A stretch of 64,000 nt of DNA from assembly GCA_047600605.1 (NCBI GenBank), contig JASGKK010000001.1, positions 1,178,001-1,242,000 of the forward strand, given 5' to 3'. The notes under the pieces were generated by a model. It saw only the letters and a list, made by a program, of their open reading frames with translations. It made no database searches and was not told the DNA's origin. This DNA is from CAYMZZ01 sp047600605. GTDB lineage: Bacteria; Bacteroidota; Bacteroidia; Chitinophagales; Chitinophagaceae. A program made the translations under genes and the position numbers. Positions within the stretch are counted from its first letter, which is position 1; each line of letters opens with the position of its first letter. Below, one piece after another: positions 33,539 to 42,675 of this stretch.

Positions 33539-36367
33539 TTATCTCGGCAGAATACTCACCGGCATAATAAACTCAAACACGGTAGCACCGCTCTGGCGGG
33601 TGAGAAAATCGGTGTCGAGCAAACGGCTCATCCTGAATCCGAAGGTAAGCTCATACTGGTTCCACCATTTGGTATCCACAAACAACTCTCCTCCCACACT
33701 ACGCTGAAAAGCCAGTGGCCGTTTATTTACATCAAATGCTTTGGAAAAATCATAAAAAGCGTTGAGGCGAAAACGCTGCAGGTACAGCATATTTCCAAAA
33801 CCCCAATCGGGATAAAGGAGCGGCAAATGATAATTGCTGCGAATGCCCCAGATACGTGCAAAATAAGCGGCATTATATCCGCGTGAATAGGGAAACCGAT
33901 TGGCAAACCGTACATCGCGTACACCGGTTTCCTGCCAGGCTCCATTGAAATAAAGATTATGCGTGGGTGCCAGTCCGGGAAAATAGACAGCCCCGGTAGC
34001 CAGGAACTGGCGACTGTTATAATTGGTCACTGCATGCCGGAACTGCAATGTCAGATTATAACCCAGGCGCGGATAAAAATGCTGTACAGCTGTTTCAACC
34101 TGTTCAGCGAACGACACATAATGATGCAGATAGGTAAAACTGGTATTGCCCAGGGTATCCTTATATAACCCTTTATTGAAATCCTGGCTTACATAAAAAT
34201 TGCTGCCCACACTAAACTGCCTGCTGGTTTGTTTTTTTACCCAACTCAATGGCACACTCAGTCCTATTCGTGTATCCAGTTGATCCCAGGTGCGCACACT
34301 GTTATTGATCACTTCCTGGCGGGCAAATGTGTATTGTGACCCCAGGTTGAGATAAGGAAACCATTTTCCATAAACTGCACTCACTCCCGCAGCATGTGTC
34401 TTTTCATTTTCGTTATACAGGTAATAGATCTGTGTCTCCAGTGTATTCAATACATTTTGTCCATAGAGCGAGAAAGTGAATTCGGGATCTTCGTAATAAG
34501 GCCGCCAGCTGTGAAAGTTGAGAAGACGCGTACCGGCACGATAACGGCTGGATGTAAACTGGCGGGGCTGCAGATGACCCGGCACAAACTCCTGTATCTC
34601 GTTGGCATTTGCCACGGGATAGGTAATAGCCAACCGCTCTGTCAGTAAAGAAGGTAATGGTTCCCATTGCACTGCTGCTGTATCCGTTTGCTGCAGCTGA
34701 TAACCATCTGCCGTAAAAGCCGACCAGCTGATCTTTCCGTAAGCCACATTTACTCCATAATTTCCCAGCGGCCAGTCTGTATACATCTGGCTGATGGCTC
34801 CGCCGCTCACCGGCACACGGAATATATCGTCGCGCCCACCAAAACTGGCGGTAAAGTAAATATATCCATCACTCACACAGGGGTAACCCAGTACATTAAA
34901 CGATGAAGGCGTTAAGGGCTGTATGCGGGAGTTCTGTGTGTTGACACGGGCAAGGGTCATACGTCCATCGGGCAGACGTATAGCGCTTACGACGCTCGTA
35001 TCGTCGATAAATTTCGGATCGGTAAACAGCATGACCGATGCACTGCTTATCCGTTGCAGCACCTCGCCATTGGCTGTTCCCAAAATATGCAGTTCACTTT
35101 TTCCATCCAGTGCATTCTGCACCGCTACTACCCGCTGGCCATCGGCAGAGATGTCGGGTGAAAAATAACGGCTCTTATGCGTAAGCGTACGCTGTGCATG
35201 TGTTTCCACATCCATGACACGTATCACACTATAGTCGCGCCAGCGCCAGCGCGGGTCTGATTCATAGGCCGCATATACCAACTGGCCGTTGCGGTAAGAA
35301 TACTGATCGTTGATGGCAATATCGCGTACCCTCAACCAGTCTTCCTTACCATCGGCATTGCGAATCACAAAACCTGGACGGCGGTTGTAGCTGGTCTTCA
35401 GATATAAGGTGGATGTAGGCGACACCGCATAGGGAAACTGGTAGTTGGTCACTACGCGTTTATTAAGTGTCGTAACGGCATGCGGCCCCGATTCTCCGGC
35501 AGCTGTAGCAGCAGCTATGCCGGTAGCAGTATTCTTATAATGATCCAGGGCTTCTTCCCGGAAACGTGCATAGGGCACGCCGGCATATTTCTCTATCGCC
35601 TTCTGAAAGGGATAAAACAATCCTTTAAATGCCGAAGCATCTTTGGTGACCTTTGCCCAGAAATCGGTTCCGTATTTTTCATATCCATAATTCACCAGCA
35701 GGTAGCCGAGATTGTAATGATCCGGTACATAATCTTTGAATGAACCATTACGGAGTTTCATCCAGGAATATTTTTTGCCTGCCTGCCATATAGAAGGATA
35801 GGCATTCATGAATTGCGGCAGACGGCCCCGCCCCTGGTTGCTGAGAATGGTTTCGGAATACACGGCATCCCCTTCATAAAACCAATTGGGAATGGATGCA
35901 TTGATGGCCAGTGCATACCCTTCTTCACCAAACAATACACGCATGACCTGGCTGAGGCCATTATGAAAATTATTAAACTGCTGCACATGCCTGTATTCAT
36001 GCAATGCCAGCTGATCGATCCACGGTATACTGCCCTGGTCGAAATTACCGGCAGAGGGCGTAAGATAAAATTCGCTGCGGTAGGGTCCCAGGCCTACATA
36101 TCCATTGGCAATGGTCGTTTGATTTTGCAGCACAATATTGATAGTGCGCACCCGCGAGCCTAATGCCACGGGCGTATGCGCTGCCTGATTATGAACAATC
36201 GCAGCCACCCGTTGCGCATCTTTTTCCATTCCTTCGGGAAAAATGATACGGGCCGTATCCGTACCCAGTTGCCGCCACTTTACACCGGGTGGTGTGCCAC
36301 CAAAACGCTGCGCCTGTACGTGAAATGCTGCCATCGTCAGCAACAGGAATCCAATTTTTTTATACAT
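33539..36367 (-). CDS. Putative outer-membrane metallopeptidase: MA-clan protease, beta-propeller and C-terminal barrel
   Basis: This 942-residue protein (start ATG at 36367) has a signal peptide (LLLTMAAFHVQAQ). About residues 25-280 form a gluzincin-like domain with HEYRH at 123-127 (HExxH) and NWFYEGDAVYSE carrying the likely third ligand Glu165. About 300-620 has WD40/TolB-like propeller blades (ISADGQRVVAVQNALDGKSELHIL and similar). About 640-942 has alternating aromatic strands typical of an outer-membrane barrel. An upstream extension to 36439 is part of a palindromic repeat, not of the protein. Role unknown; surface proteolysis or an assembly function are both possible. Confidence 0.78.
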   Translation of the reverse strand: MYKKIGFLLLTMAAFHVQAQRFGGTPPGVKWRQLGTDTARIIFPEGMEKDAQRVAAIVHNQAAHTPVALGSRVRTINIVLQNQTTIANGYVGLGPYRSEFYLTPSAGNFDQGSIPWIDQLALHEYRHVQQFNNFHNGLSQVMRVLFGEEGYALAINASIPNWFYEGDAVYSETILSNQGRGRLPQFMNAYPSIWQAGKKYSWMKLRNGSFKDYVPDHYNLGYLLVNYGYEKYGTDFWAKVTKDASAFKGLFYPFQKAIEKYAGVPYARFREEALDHYKNTATGIAAATAAGESGPHAVTTLNKRVVTNYQFPYAVSPTSTLYLKTSYNRRPGFVIRNADGKEDWLRVRDIAINDQYSYRNGQLVYAAYESDPRWRWRDYSVIRVMDVETHAQRTLTHKSRYFSPDISADGQRVVAVQNALDGKSELHILGTANGEVLQRISSASVMLFTDPKFIDDTSVVSAIRLPDGRMTLARVNTQNSRIQPLTPSSFNVLGYPCVSDGYIYFTASFGGRDDIFRVPVSGGAISQMYTDWPLGNYGVNVAYGKISWSAFTADGYQLQQTDTAAVQWEPLPSLLTERLAITYPVANANEIQEFVPGHLQPRQFTSSRYRAGTRLLNFHSWRPYYEDPEFTFSLYGQNVLNTLETQIYYLYNENEKTHAAGVSAVYGKWFPYLNLGSQYTFARQEVINNSVRTWDQLDTRIGLSVPLSWVKKQTSRQFSVGSNFYVSQDFNKGLYKDTLGNTSFTYLHHYVSFAEQVETAVQHFYPRLGYNLTLQFRHAVTNYNSRQFLATGAVYFPGLAPTHNLYFNGAWQETGVRDVRFANRFPYSRGYNAAYFARIWGIRSNYHLPLLYPDWGFGNMLYLQRFRLNAFYDFSKAFDVNKRPLAFQRSVGGELFVDTKWWNQYELTFGFRMSRLLDTDFLTRQSGATVFEFIMPVSILPR

Positions 36368-36393
36368 ATACGCTTGTAGGTTGTATGTTAAGT

Positions 36394-36480
36394 AGCGCCG
36401 CGATGCATCACGACACCAGGGGCATCGCAGCGTCCTCATAAAATTCCTATTTTCCCGGATCCGCAGTGCGTTGCGGATCT
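36394..36480. repeat. Two palindromes between the peptidase and asparaginase genes
   Basis: First, GCGATGC (36399-36405) and GCATCGC (36422-36428) form a 7-bp stem with further weak pairing. Second, GATCCGCA (36458-36465) and TGCGGATC (36472-36479) form a perfect 8-bp stem with a 6-nt loop, just after the asparaginase stop on its downstream side. The second is related in sequence to the copies at 5634 and 56036. Likely transcription ends or dispersed repeats. Confidence 0.5.
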
Positions 36481-36483
36481 ATA

Positions 36484-37632
36484 TTAGTCCTTATAAATTG
36501 CCACCGTACGTTTCTCCCCTTCTTTCACAAAACCACGATACATACCCTCTGTACAAAACGGGAGTGTGATATTCCCGTTTTTATCCACGGCAATCAATCC
36601 GCCATCGCCGCCCAGTGCGGGCAGACGATGATTGATCATTTCGCCGGCCGCTTTATTCAGATTCATTTTTCCAAACTCCATCATATCGCTGATCGTTTTG
36701 GCCATGACCAGGCGAATGAAGTATTCGCCCCAGCCGGTGCAGCTGATAGCCACCGTCTGGTTGTTGGCATAGGTGCCGGCCCCGATAATGGGTGCATCAC
36801 CGATACGGCCATATTTTTTATTGGTCATACCTCCTGTGCTGGTCGCAGCCGCCAGGTTACCCTGCCGGTCGAGCGCTACAGCCCCCACGGTACCAAATTT
36901 TTCATCGTGGAAGGTAGCCCTGAGGATGTTTTGTGAAAGCTGGCGAACCAGGAGTTGCAGGCTATCTGCCCGTGCCCCGTCAGCCTGTGCCAGTGCGGTA
37001 CGGGCTTCATCCAGTTGCCTGTGCAGTATGGTCAGTTGCCGGTTTTCATTTTGCACCGGATCTATTGCTCCTTTAAGTTGTTTGAGCGAATCTGCGGCAC
37101 GTGCCCGCAGCAGGCCGCGCCAGCGTTCTTCGGTATAGAAATAAGCGGGGTCGACTATCTCCAGTCCCTGCTGACGGGCAAACTGTTCTGCTCCAGGTCC
37201 CGCCATCATCACGTGTTCACTCTTTTCCATTACGGCCCTTGCGGCACTGATCGGGTTACGGATCACCGTCACCCCGGCCACAGCACCTGCCCCCTGGGTA
37301 CGCCCATCCATGATGGCCGCATCCAGTTCGTTGCGTCCATTGTGTGTAAATACGGCGCCCCGGCCGGCATTGAAAAGCGGACAATCTTCCAGATACCGGA
37401 CACTGGCCTCCACGGCATCCAGTGCAGTGCCTCCGCGGGCCAGGATGGCCTCGCCCTTTTGTAAAGCCGTATCGAGAGCCTCCTTATAGGCCCGCTCACG
37501 TTCCGGACTCATCTGGTTGCGCAGAATAGTACCCGCACCGCCATGAATGACCAGTACATATTGCCGCTGCTGCGCCTCGCTTACTGTCTGTATAAAAAAG
37601 AAAAGTGAAAAAAGGATGAGCAGTTTCTTCAT
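36484..37632 (-). CDS. Exported isoaspartyl peptidase / type-2 L-asparaginase (Ntn hydrolase)
   Basis: This 382-residue Ntn hydrolase precursor has a signal peptide (LLILFSLFFFIQTVSEAQ), so it works in the periplasm. The N-terminal alpha part has VLVIHGGAGTI and the ligand region PLFNAGRGAVFTHNGRNELDAAIMDG. The catalytic Thr248, exposed by self-cleavage, is in KFGTVGAVALDRQGN, followed by AAATSTGGMTNKKYGRIGDAPIIGAGTYA. It removes isoaspartyl residues from peptides or hydrolyses asparagine. A helical segment rich in Gln/Ala/Arg (about 176-236) before the nucleophile is longer than in compact relatives. The start ATG at 37632 matches the signal peptide. Confidence 0.94.
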   Translation of the reverse strand: MKKLLILFSLFFFIQTVSEAQQRQYVLVIHGGAGTILRNQMSPERERAYKEALDTALQKGEAILARGGTALDAVEASVRYLEDCPLFNAGRGAVFTHNGRNELDAAIMDGRTQGAGAVAGVTVIRNPISAARAVMEKSEHVMMAGPGAEQFARQQGLEIVDPAYFYTEERWRGLLRARAADSLKQLKGAIDPVQNENRQLTILHRQLDEARTALAQADGARADSLQLLVRQLSQNILRATFHDEKFGTVGAVALDRQGNLAAATSTGGMTNKKYGRIGDAPIIGAGTYANNQTVAISCTGWGEYFIRLVMAKTISDMMEFGKMNLNKAAGEMINHRLPALGGDGGLIAVDKNGNITLPFCTEGMYRGFVKEGEKRTVAIYKD

Positions 37633-37682
37633 CTTACGAATTTTGAGCAATTTACCGAAGCATTGGCAAGACTGGTACTTAA

Positions 37683-37713
37683 TTTGCCCTGTGACCCGGA
37701 AGGCTTAATTTTG
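37683..37713 (+). promoter_or_regulatory. Promoter of the tamB-like gene
   Basis: TTTG (37683-37686), 19 nt, TAATTTTG (37706-37713): a full match to the Bacteroidota consensus with ideal spacing. Transcription should start near 37720, close to the first in-frame codons of the tamB-like frame, so the leader is very short. Confidence 0.75.
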
Positions 37714-37756
37714 CACCTTTAAATTCCTGAGGCTGAGGAGATTCAAAAAGATATTA

Positions 37757-40684
37757 TTGTGGACCATTTTATCCCTGCTATTCCTGCTGGTAGCTGCCTG
37801 GATATTTATTCAATCTCCCGCCGGGCAAAACTGGATCGTACGCAAGGTAACTGCCCGCCTTTCACATGACCTCAATACCCGCGTTGAAATCAAAAAAGTC
37901 AATATTGGGCTGTTTAACCGTATGTATCTGCAGGGGGTAATCGTAGAGGACCACCAAAAAGATACACTGCTGTATGCCGGAGCTGTATCTGTCCGTATTA
38001 CCGATTGGTTTTTTCTGAAAAATAAAGTGGAGCTGAAATATATCGGTCTGCACGATGCTGTGATCAAACTGCAGCGGTCAGATTCTGTGTGGCGGCATCA
38101 GTTCCTGATCGACTATTTTTCCTCTCCTTCTTCTGCCAGCTCTAAAAAAGAAGGAGGCACAGAACTGAAGCTGAAAAAAGTGGAAATGACCAATGTGGTA
38201 TTTCTCAAAAAGGATGAGTGGCTTGGGCAGGATATGCGTATTGCACTGGGCTCCCTCAACCTGGATGCGCGGCAGGTCAATTTCAATACGCGGCAGGTAG
38301 ATCTGCAATGGCTGCGTATCAACGAACCCGATGTCAGCATTTATGAATATGCCAAAAAGAAACCACGCACGCCACAGGCCAGCAGCGACGACGAAGCGCC
38401 TGTTGTTGCCGACAGCAGCCTGCAGTGGAATGCCGGTGGCTGGGTAGTGAAAACAGATGAACTGGAATTGCTGAATGGACGTTTCCGGACCGATCGTGCA
38501 GGAACAGACTCCGCCTTCTCCTGGTTTGATGGCCGGCATATTGATTTCAAAAATATACATACCACGCTACGACAGGTGAAATGGGAGAAAGATACCATCA
38601 CCGCCGATCTTTCGCTGCAAACACATGAACGCAGCGGCTTTGAAGTCAAAAGCATGAAAGCAAAAGTGAAGGTCACACCGCGTGAAATGGCTTTCAATCA
38701 GCTTGATATCCGGACCAACAACAGTACCATCCGTCATTATTTCCGGATGAGTTATACGGATTTCAGCAGCATGAATAACTTCATTCACGAGGTGCAGATG
38801 CAGGGCAGCTTTGCCGATTCTGAAATCGACAGCGATGATATTGCCTTTTTTGCACCCGCACTCAGCGACTGGAATAAAAAGATTGTACTGAAAGGTGTGA
38901 TACGTGGTACAGTAGATGACCTCGTTGGCCGTGGCCTGGAAATACAGGCGGGTGATAATACCTTTCTGAATGGAGATATCAGCCTCACTGGCCTCCCGGA
39001 CATCAATCAGACCTTTATTGATTTTAAGGCAAATGAATTCCGAACCACTTATGCCAGTGCTGTCACCATCATTCCGGCTATCCGCCGCATTCATTCACCC
39101 GATCTTTCCAAACTGCAGTATCTGCGATTCAATGGTAGCTTTACCGGCTTTATCCGTGATTTCGTAACCTATGGCACTATTCAGACCAACCTGGGTATTG
39201 TAAAGAGTGACCTTAATATGAAACTGCCTGAGGGACGTGATCCCGTATACAGCGGTACTATCTCTTCTGATTATTTCAGGCTGGGAGATTTTATAGGTGA
39301 TGACAAGATCGGCGCTGTATCGCTCAATGGCACGGTAAAAGGAAAAGGCTTCAGCGAAAAAGGCCGCAATACCGAAATAGATGGCACTGTTCATTTTGCC
39401 GATTACAATGGTTACCGGTATCAGAATCTGAAAGTAAATGGGCGACTGGATAAAAAACGCTTCCAGGGGCTGGCATCTATGAATGATCCTGAGGCGGTAT
39501 TCACCCTGAATGGGATTATTGATTTCAATGACACCATTCCCACATTCAATTTTGTAGCTGATGTAGGGAAAGCCAATCTGCAAAAGCTCAATCTTACCCG
39601 CGACGATATTGCTTTTGCCGGCAAGTTCAATCTCGATTTTACCGGCGCCACCATCGACGACTTTCTTGGTACTGCGCAAATCAATGATGCCACGCTTACA
39701 CACAACGGCAATCCGCTGCCCTTCGATTCGCTGCTCGTATCTGCCGAATATGCCAATGAGATTAAAACCATCAGGGCTAAAAGCAATGAATTTGATGCCC
39801 GGGTCTCTGGTCAGTTCAATATCCGCGACCTGCCTGATGCAGTAAAGCTGTTTCTTAACCGGTATTATCCGGCATATATCAAGCCACCTGCATCCATGCC
39901 CGATAATGAATCGTTTAGATTCGACATCACAACCCAGTATGTAGACGATTATATGCACCTGATCGACAGCAGTCTGTCAGGCTTCAATAACAGCCATATT
40001 TATGGTAGCCTGAATACGGGCACCAACGCCATGAACCTGATGGCCGAAGTACCGCAATTTGGCTATAAGCAATACCAGTTCAATGATGTAAAACTGAATG
40101 CCAGGGGCGACCGGGACAGCCTGAGTTTGCTCGGCAGTGCATCCAATATACTGATCAGCGATAGCCTTAACATGCCATTGGCTCTATTTAGCATCAATGC
40201 ACGCCACGATACATCCAAAGTAAAAATATATACCGGCGCCAACCAGGCCATTAACCAGGCCAATATCAATGCACAGGTTTTGACCTACAATAATGGCGTA
40301 CGTATAGAATTTGAGCCCAGCACTTTCAGCATTAATGGTAAGGCATGGAGTATTGAAGAAAACGGCGAGCTGGAATTCAGAAGCAATATGCCAGCCAGTG
40401 GTGCACTGGTGCTGAAAGAAAGTAACCAGGAAATACGTGTCCGTACACGTCCGGCCGAGATCGGAGACTGGAACGATTTGCTGGTCGAGCTTAACAAAGT
40501 AAACCTGGGAGATTTCAGTCCTTTCTTTATGCCCAGAAACAGACTGGAAGGGCTGGTGTCGGGCAATATACTCGTCGAAGACCCTACCAACAATCTTTAT
40601 ATTACTGCCGACAATATCAATGCAGAAGGATTACGGCTTCGACAACGATTCCATTGGCAATGCAACGGTGCAGGCAACTTATGA
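37757..40684 (+). CDS. tamB: TamB/AsmA-like translocation and assembly protein, N-terminal part (frameshifted)
   Basis: The N-terminal part has one membrane helix (WTILSLLFLLVAAWIFIQSPAGQ) and then long beta-rich repeats, as in TamB-type proteins that bridge the inner and outer membranes. No ATG is available: this TTG gives a start right at the helix, while in-frame CTG codons at 37727 and 37733 would add the typical basic leader LRRFKKILL. The frame runs through NLYITADNINAEGLR and then ends with an unrelated tail (QRFHWQCNGAGNL). The true continuation is in the next frame from about 40639, so the gene carries a +1 frameshift. See 40620-42545. Confidence 0.85.
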   Translation: MWTILSLLFLLVAAWIFIQSPAGQNWIVRKVTARLSHDLNTRVEIKKVNIGLFNRMYLQGVIVEDHQKDTLLYAGAVSVRITDWFFLKNKVELKYIGLHDAVIKLQRSDSVWRHQFLIDYFSSPSSASSKKEGGTELKLKKVEMTNVVFLKKDEWLGQDMRIALGSLNLDARQVNFNTRQVDLQWLRINEPDVSIYEYAKKKPRTPQASSDDEAPVVADSSLQWNAGGWVVKTDELELLNGRFRTDRAGTDSAFSWFDGRHIDFKNIHTTLRQVKWEKDTITADLSLQTHERSGFEVKSMKAKVKVTPREMAFNQLDIRTNNSTIRHYFRMSYTDFSSMNNFIHEVQMQGSFADSEIDSDDIAFFAPALSDWNKKIVLKGVIRGTVDDLVGRGLEIQAGDNTFLNGDISLTGLPDINQTFIDFKANEFRTTYASAVTIIPAIRRIHSPDLSKLQYLRFNGSFTGFIRDFVTYGTIQTNLGIVKSDLNMKLPEGRDPVYSGTISSDYFRLGDFIGDDKIGAVSLNGTVKGKGFSEKGRNTEIDGTVHFADYNGYRYQNLKVNGRLDKKRFQGLASMNDPEAVFTLNGIIDFNDTIPTFNFVADVGKANLQKLNLTRDDIAFAGKFNLDFTGATIDDFLGTAQINDATLTHNGNPLPFDSLLVSAEYANEIKTIRAKSNEFDARVSGQFNIRDLPDAVKLFLNRYYPAYIKPPASMPDNESFRFDITTQYVDDYMHLIDSSLSGFNNSHIYGSLNTGTNAMNLMAEVPQFGYKQYQFNDVKLNARGDRDSLSLLGSASNILISDSLNMPLALFSINARHDTSKVKIYTGANQAINQANINAQVLTYNNGVRIEFEPSTFSINGKAWSIEENGELEFRSNMPASGALVLKESNQEIRVRTRPAEIGDWNDLLVELNKVNLGDFSPFFMPRNRLEGLVSGNILVEDPTNNLYITADNINAEGLRLRQRFHWQCNGAGNL

Positions 40685-42545
40685 CAATAAGAATAAACAA
40701 CTGAAGGCTACTGGCCGCACACTTGATCCGGAGCGAAATCTTGCTTTCGATGTCAATATCTATCCCGGCAATCCGGAATTGTCCAAATCCAACCTGATCC
40801 GTCTGACGGCTAAAAGTTATCATCTCAGTATCCTGGAGCGTTTCCTGGGCAATCTGTTTACCAATATTTCAGGGTATGTGACAGGCAATTTTGAACTGGC
40901 AGGTGAACTCGACGAATTGCAGATCACAGGCAAGGGCCGCCTGCAGGATGCCGGTCTCAAAGTGATCTTTACCCAGTGTTATTATAAAATAAGAGACACC
41001 GACCTGGAACTGAAACCAACCGAGATCGATCTGAACGGTATTGTGCTGGAAGATCCTGTGACCCATAACCCCGTTTACCTGTCGGGCAATATAGAACATA
41101 CAGCCTTCCGCAATATGTTCTTTGACCTTACCGTATCCACCCTTAAACCCAATACGACGGGGGCTGATAATAACAAGCCGGTATTGTTGCTGAACACAAC
41201 CGTTCTCTACAATAAGCAGTTTTATGGCCGCGTAAAAGGTACGGGATCATTTTCACTGACCGGACCGCAGTCTGATCTGTATATGAAGATTGATGCGATT
41301 GCCTCTGCAACAGACAGCAGTTTTGTAACCATTCCTTCTTCTCAGAGCCGCGAGTCGGGCATTGCCGACTTCCTGGTAGAGCGCACCTATGGCCGTGAAA
41401 TGGTCGACAGCAGTTTTGCCAGCGCTTCTTCCAATATTGTTTATGATGTAGATCTCACCGCCAATCCGATGGTGACTGTAAAAGTAGAGCTGGATGAACT
41501 GACAGGCGATAAGATTGAAGGACGCGGTGCCGGCACCCTCAATATCCGCTCGGGTACAAATGAAAAAATGAGTATGCGGGGACGGTTTGACATAGAAGAG
41601 GGCAATTACCTGTTTACCTTCCAGTCTTTTTTCAAAAAACCATTTGAGATCAGCAAGGGTTCACAGAACTATATTACCTGGAATGGCGACCCTTATGCAG
41701 CCCGCATTCAGTTTGAAGCCAAGTATACGGCAGAAAACGTAAGCTTTGCGCCTCTTGCCGATATCCTGAGCAGTACAGATGCATCCTATACCCGCCTGCG
41801 CGAAGATGTGTATGTGATGGTGAATCTTTCGGGCGATCTGTTTAAACCTGATTTTAAATTCAGGATTGACCTGCCAGCTACCAGCAAGGCCAATAACGAT
41901 TTCTCTATCGGCTCTGCCCTGCAGCAAATTGAAAAAAATCAGAATGAGATCAACCGGCAGGTTACCTACCTGATCGTCTTCAACAGTTTTGCACCTCCTG
42001 ATTATGCTCCCAATACAGGGCTTAATACGGCACTCAGCGAGTTTACCAATAATACCATTTCGAGTATCTCCGGTTTATTTTTCAATGAAATCAACCGTAA
42101 ATTGAACAGTGAGTTGTCGCGTATTCTGAAGACGGATAATATCAGCATCAACTTCAGTGGTGCTGTATATAACCGCAACCTGCTGAATGCAGCCAGTACC
42201 ACAGGCTTTGGCATCAATCAAAGCAATTTCAATGTAAACGTGCCCATTTCCATGTTTAAAGACCGCTTTGTGGTCACGCTGGGCAGTACACTGGATGTGC
42301 CGCTGCAATCCACCATTCAGCAAAACGTACAGTTTCTTCCTGATGTAACCGCGGAATGGCTGATCAACCAGAGTGGTACTATCCGCGCCAGTTTCTTCTA
42401 TCGTCAAAACCTCGATTATCTTACCAGCAATACTTCCGGTGCGGCCCGCACCAAACGCTCCGGTGCCAGCATCGCCTATCGTAAGGAGTTTGATACGCTG
42501 AAAGAATTCTTCAAAGGAAAAAAGAAGAAAAAAAAGAATGATTAG
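40620..42545 (+). CDS. tamB: TamB/AsmA-like protein, C-terminal part (DUF490 domain), continues the frameshifted gene
   Basis: From about residue 7 (FDNDSIGNATVQATYDN) this frame continues the sequence of the previous one: deleting one base near 40637 joins INAEGLR to FDNDSIGNAT without loss. The rest is the C-terminal TamB domain (DUF490), with RGRFDIEEGNYLFTFQSFF, then LNTALSEFTNNTISSISGLF and a final KKKKKK-rich tail. This domain contacts BamA-type barrels. The ATG at 40620 lies inside the upstream frame and is probably not a real start. Separate translation of the C-terminal half would lack a signal and make little sense. Confidence 0.85.
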   Translation: MQKDYGFDNDSIGNATVQATYDNKNKQLKATGRTLDPERNLAFDVNIYPGNPELSKSNLIRLTAKSYHLSILERFLGNLFTNISGYVTGNFELAGELDELQITGKGRLQDAGLKVIFTQCYYKIRDTDLELKPTEIDLNGIVLEDPVTHNPVYLSGNIEHTAFRNMFFDLTVSTLKPNTTGADNNKPVLLLNTTVLYNKQFYGRVKGTGSFSLTGPQSDLYMKIDAIASATDSSFVTIPSSQSRESGIADFLVERTYGREMVDSSFASASSNIVYDVDLTANPMVTVKVELDELTGDKIEGRGAGTLNIRSGTNEKMSMRGRFDIEEGNYLFTFQSFFKKPFEISKGSQNYITWNGDPYAARIQFEAKYTAENVSFAPLADILSSTDASYTRLREDVYVMVNLSGDLFKPDFKFRIDLPATSKANNDFSIGSALQQIEKNQNEINRQVTYLIVFNSFAPPDYAPNTGLNTALSEFTNNTISSISGLFFNEINRKLNSELSRILKTDNISINFSGAVYNRNLLNAASTTGFGINQSNFNVNVPISMFKDRFVVTLGSTLDVPLQSTIQQNVQFLPDVTAEWLINQSGTIRASFFYRQNLDYLTSNTSGAARTKRSGASIAYRKEFDTLKEFFKGKKKKKKND

Positions 42546-42675
42546 GAAATTTGAAGATTTGAGGATTTGAAAATTTGAAGATGCTGAGTATGAAGAGTGG
42601 CCAGTTGCCAGTGGTCGGTTTTCAGATCCGGTGAAGCCCCTAATCCTCAAATTTTCAAATCCCCAAATCTTCAAA
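42546..42675. repeat. GATTTGAAAATTTGA-type low-complexity inverted repeat between convergent genes
   Basis: The left part repeats TTTGAAGATTTGAGGATTTG-like words; the right part has the complements AATCCTCAAATTTTCAAAT and AATCTTCAAATC. A CCAGTTGCCAGTGGTCGG segment sits between them. It lies between the tamB and ribBA stops. The same words recur at 50080-50115. Confidence 0.6.

Noticed and set aside
36368..36439. N-terminal extension of the metallopeptidase (extra 24 residues)
   Set aside because: The extra codons cover a palindromic intergenic repeat and lie before a clear signal peptide; the ATG at 36367 is the better start.
39095..39958. Long antisense frame inside the tamB-like gene
   Set aside because: Its plus-strand counterpart follows the beta-repeat pattern of TamB without a gap, so the antisense frame is a by-product.
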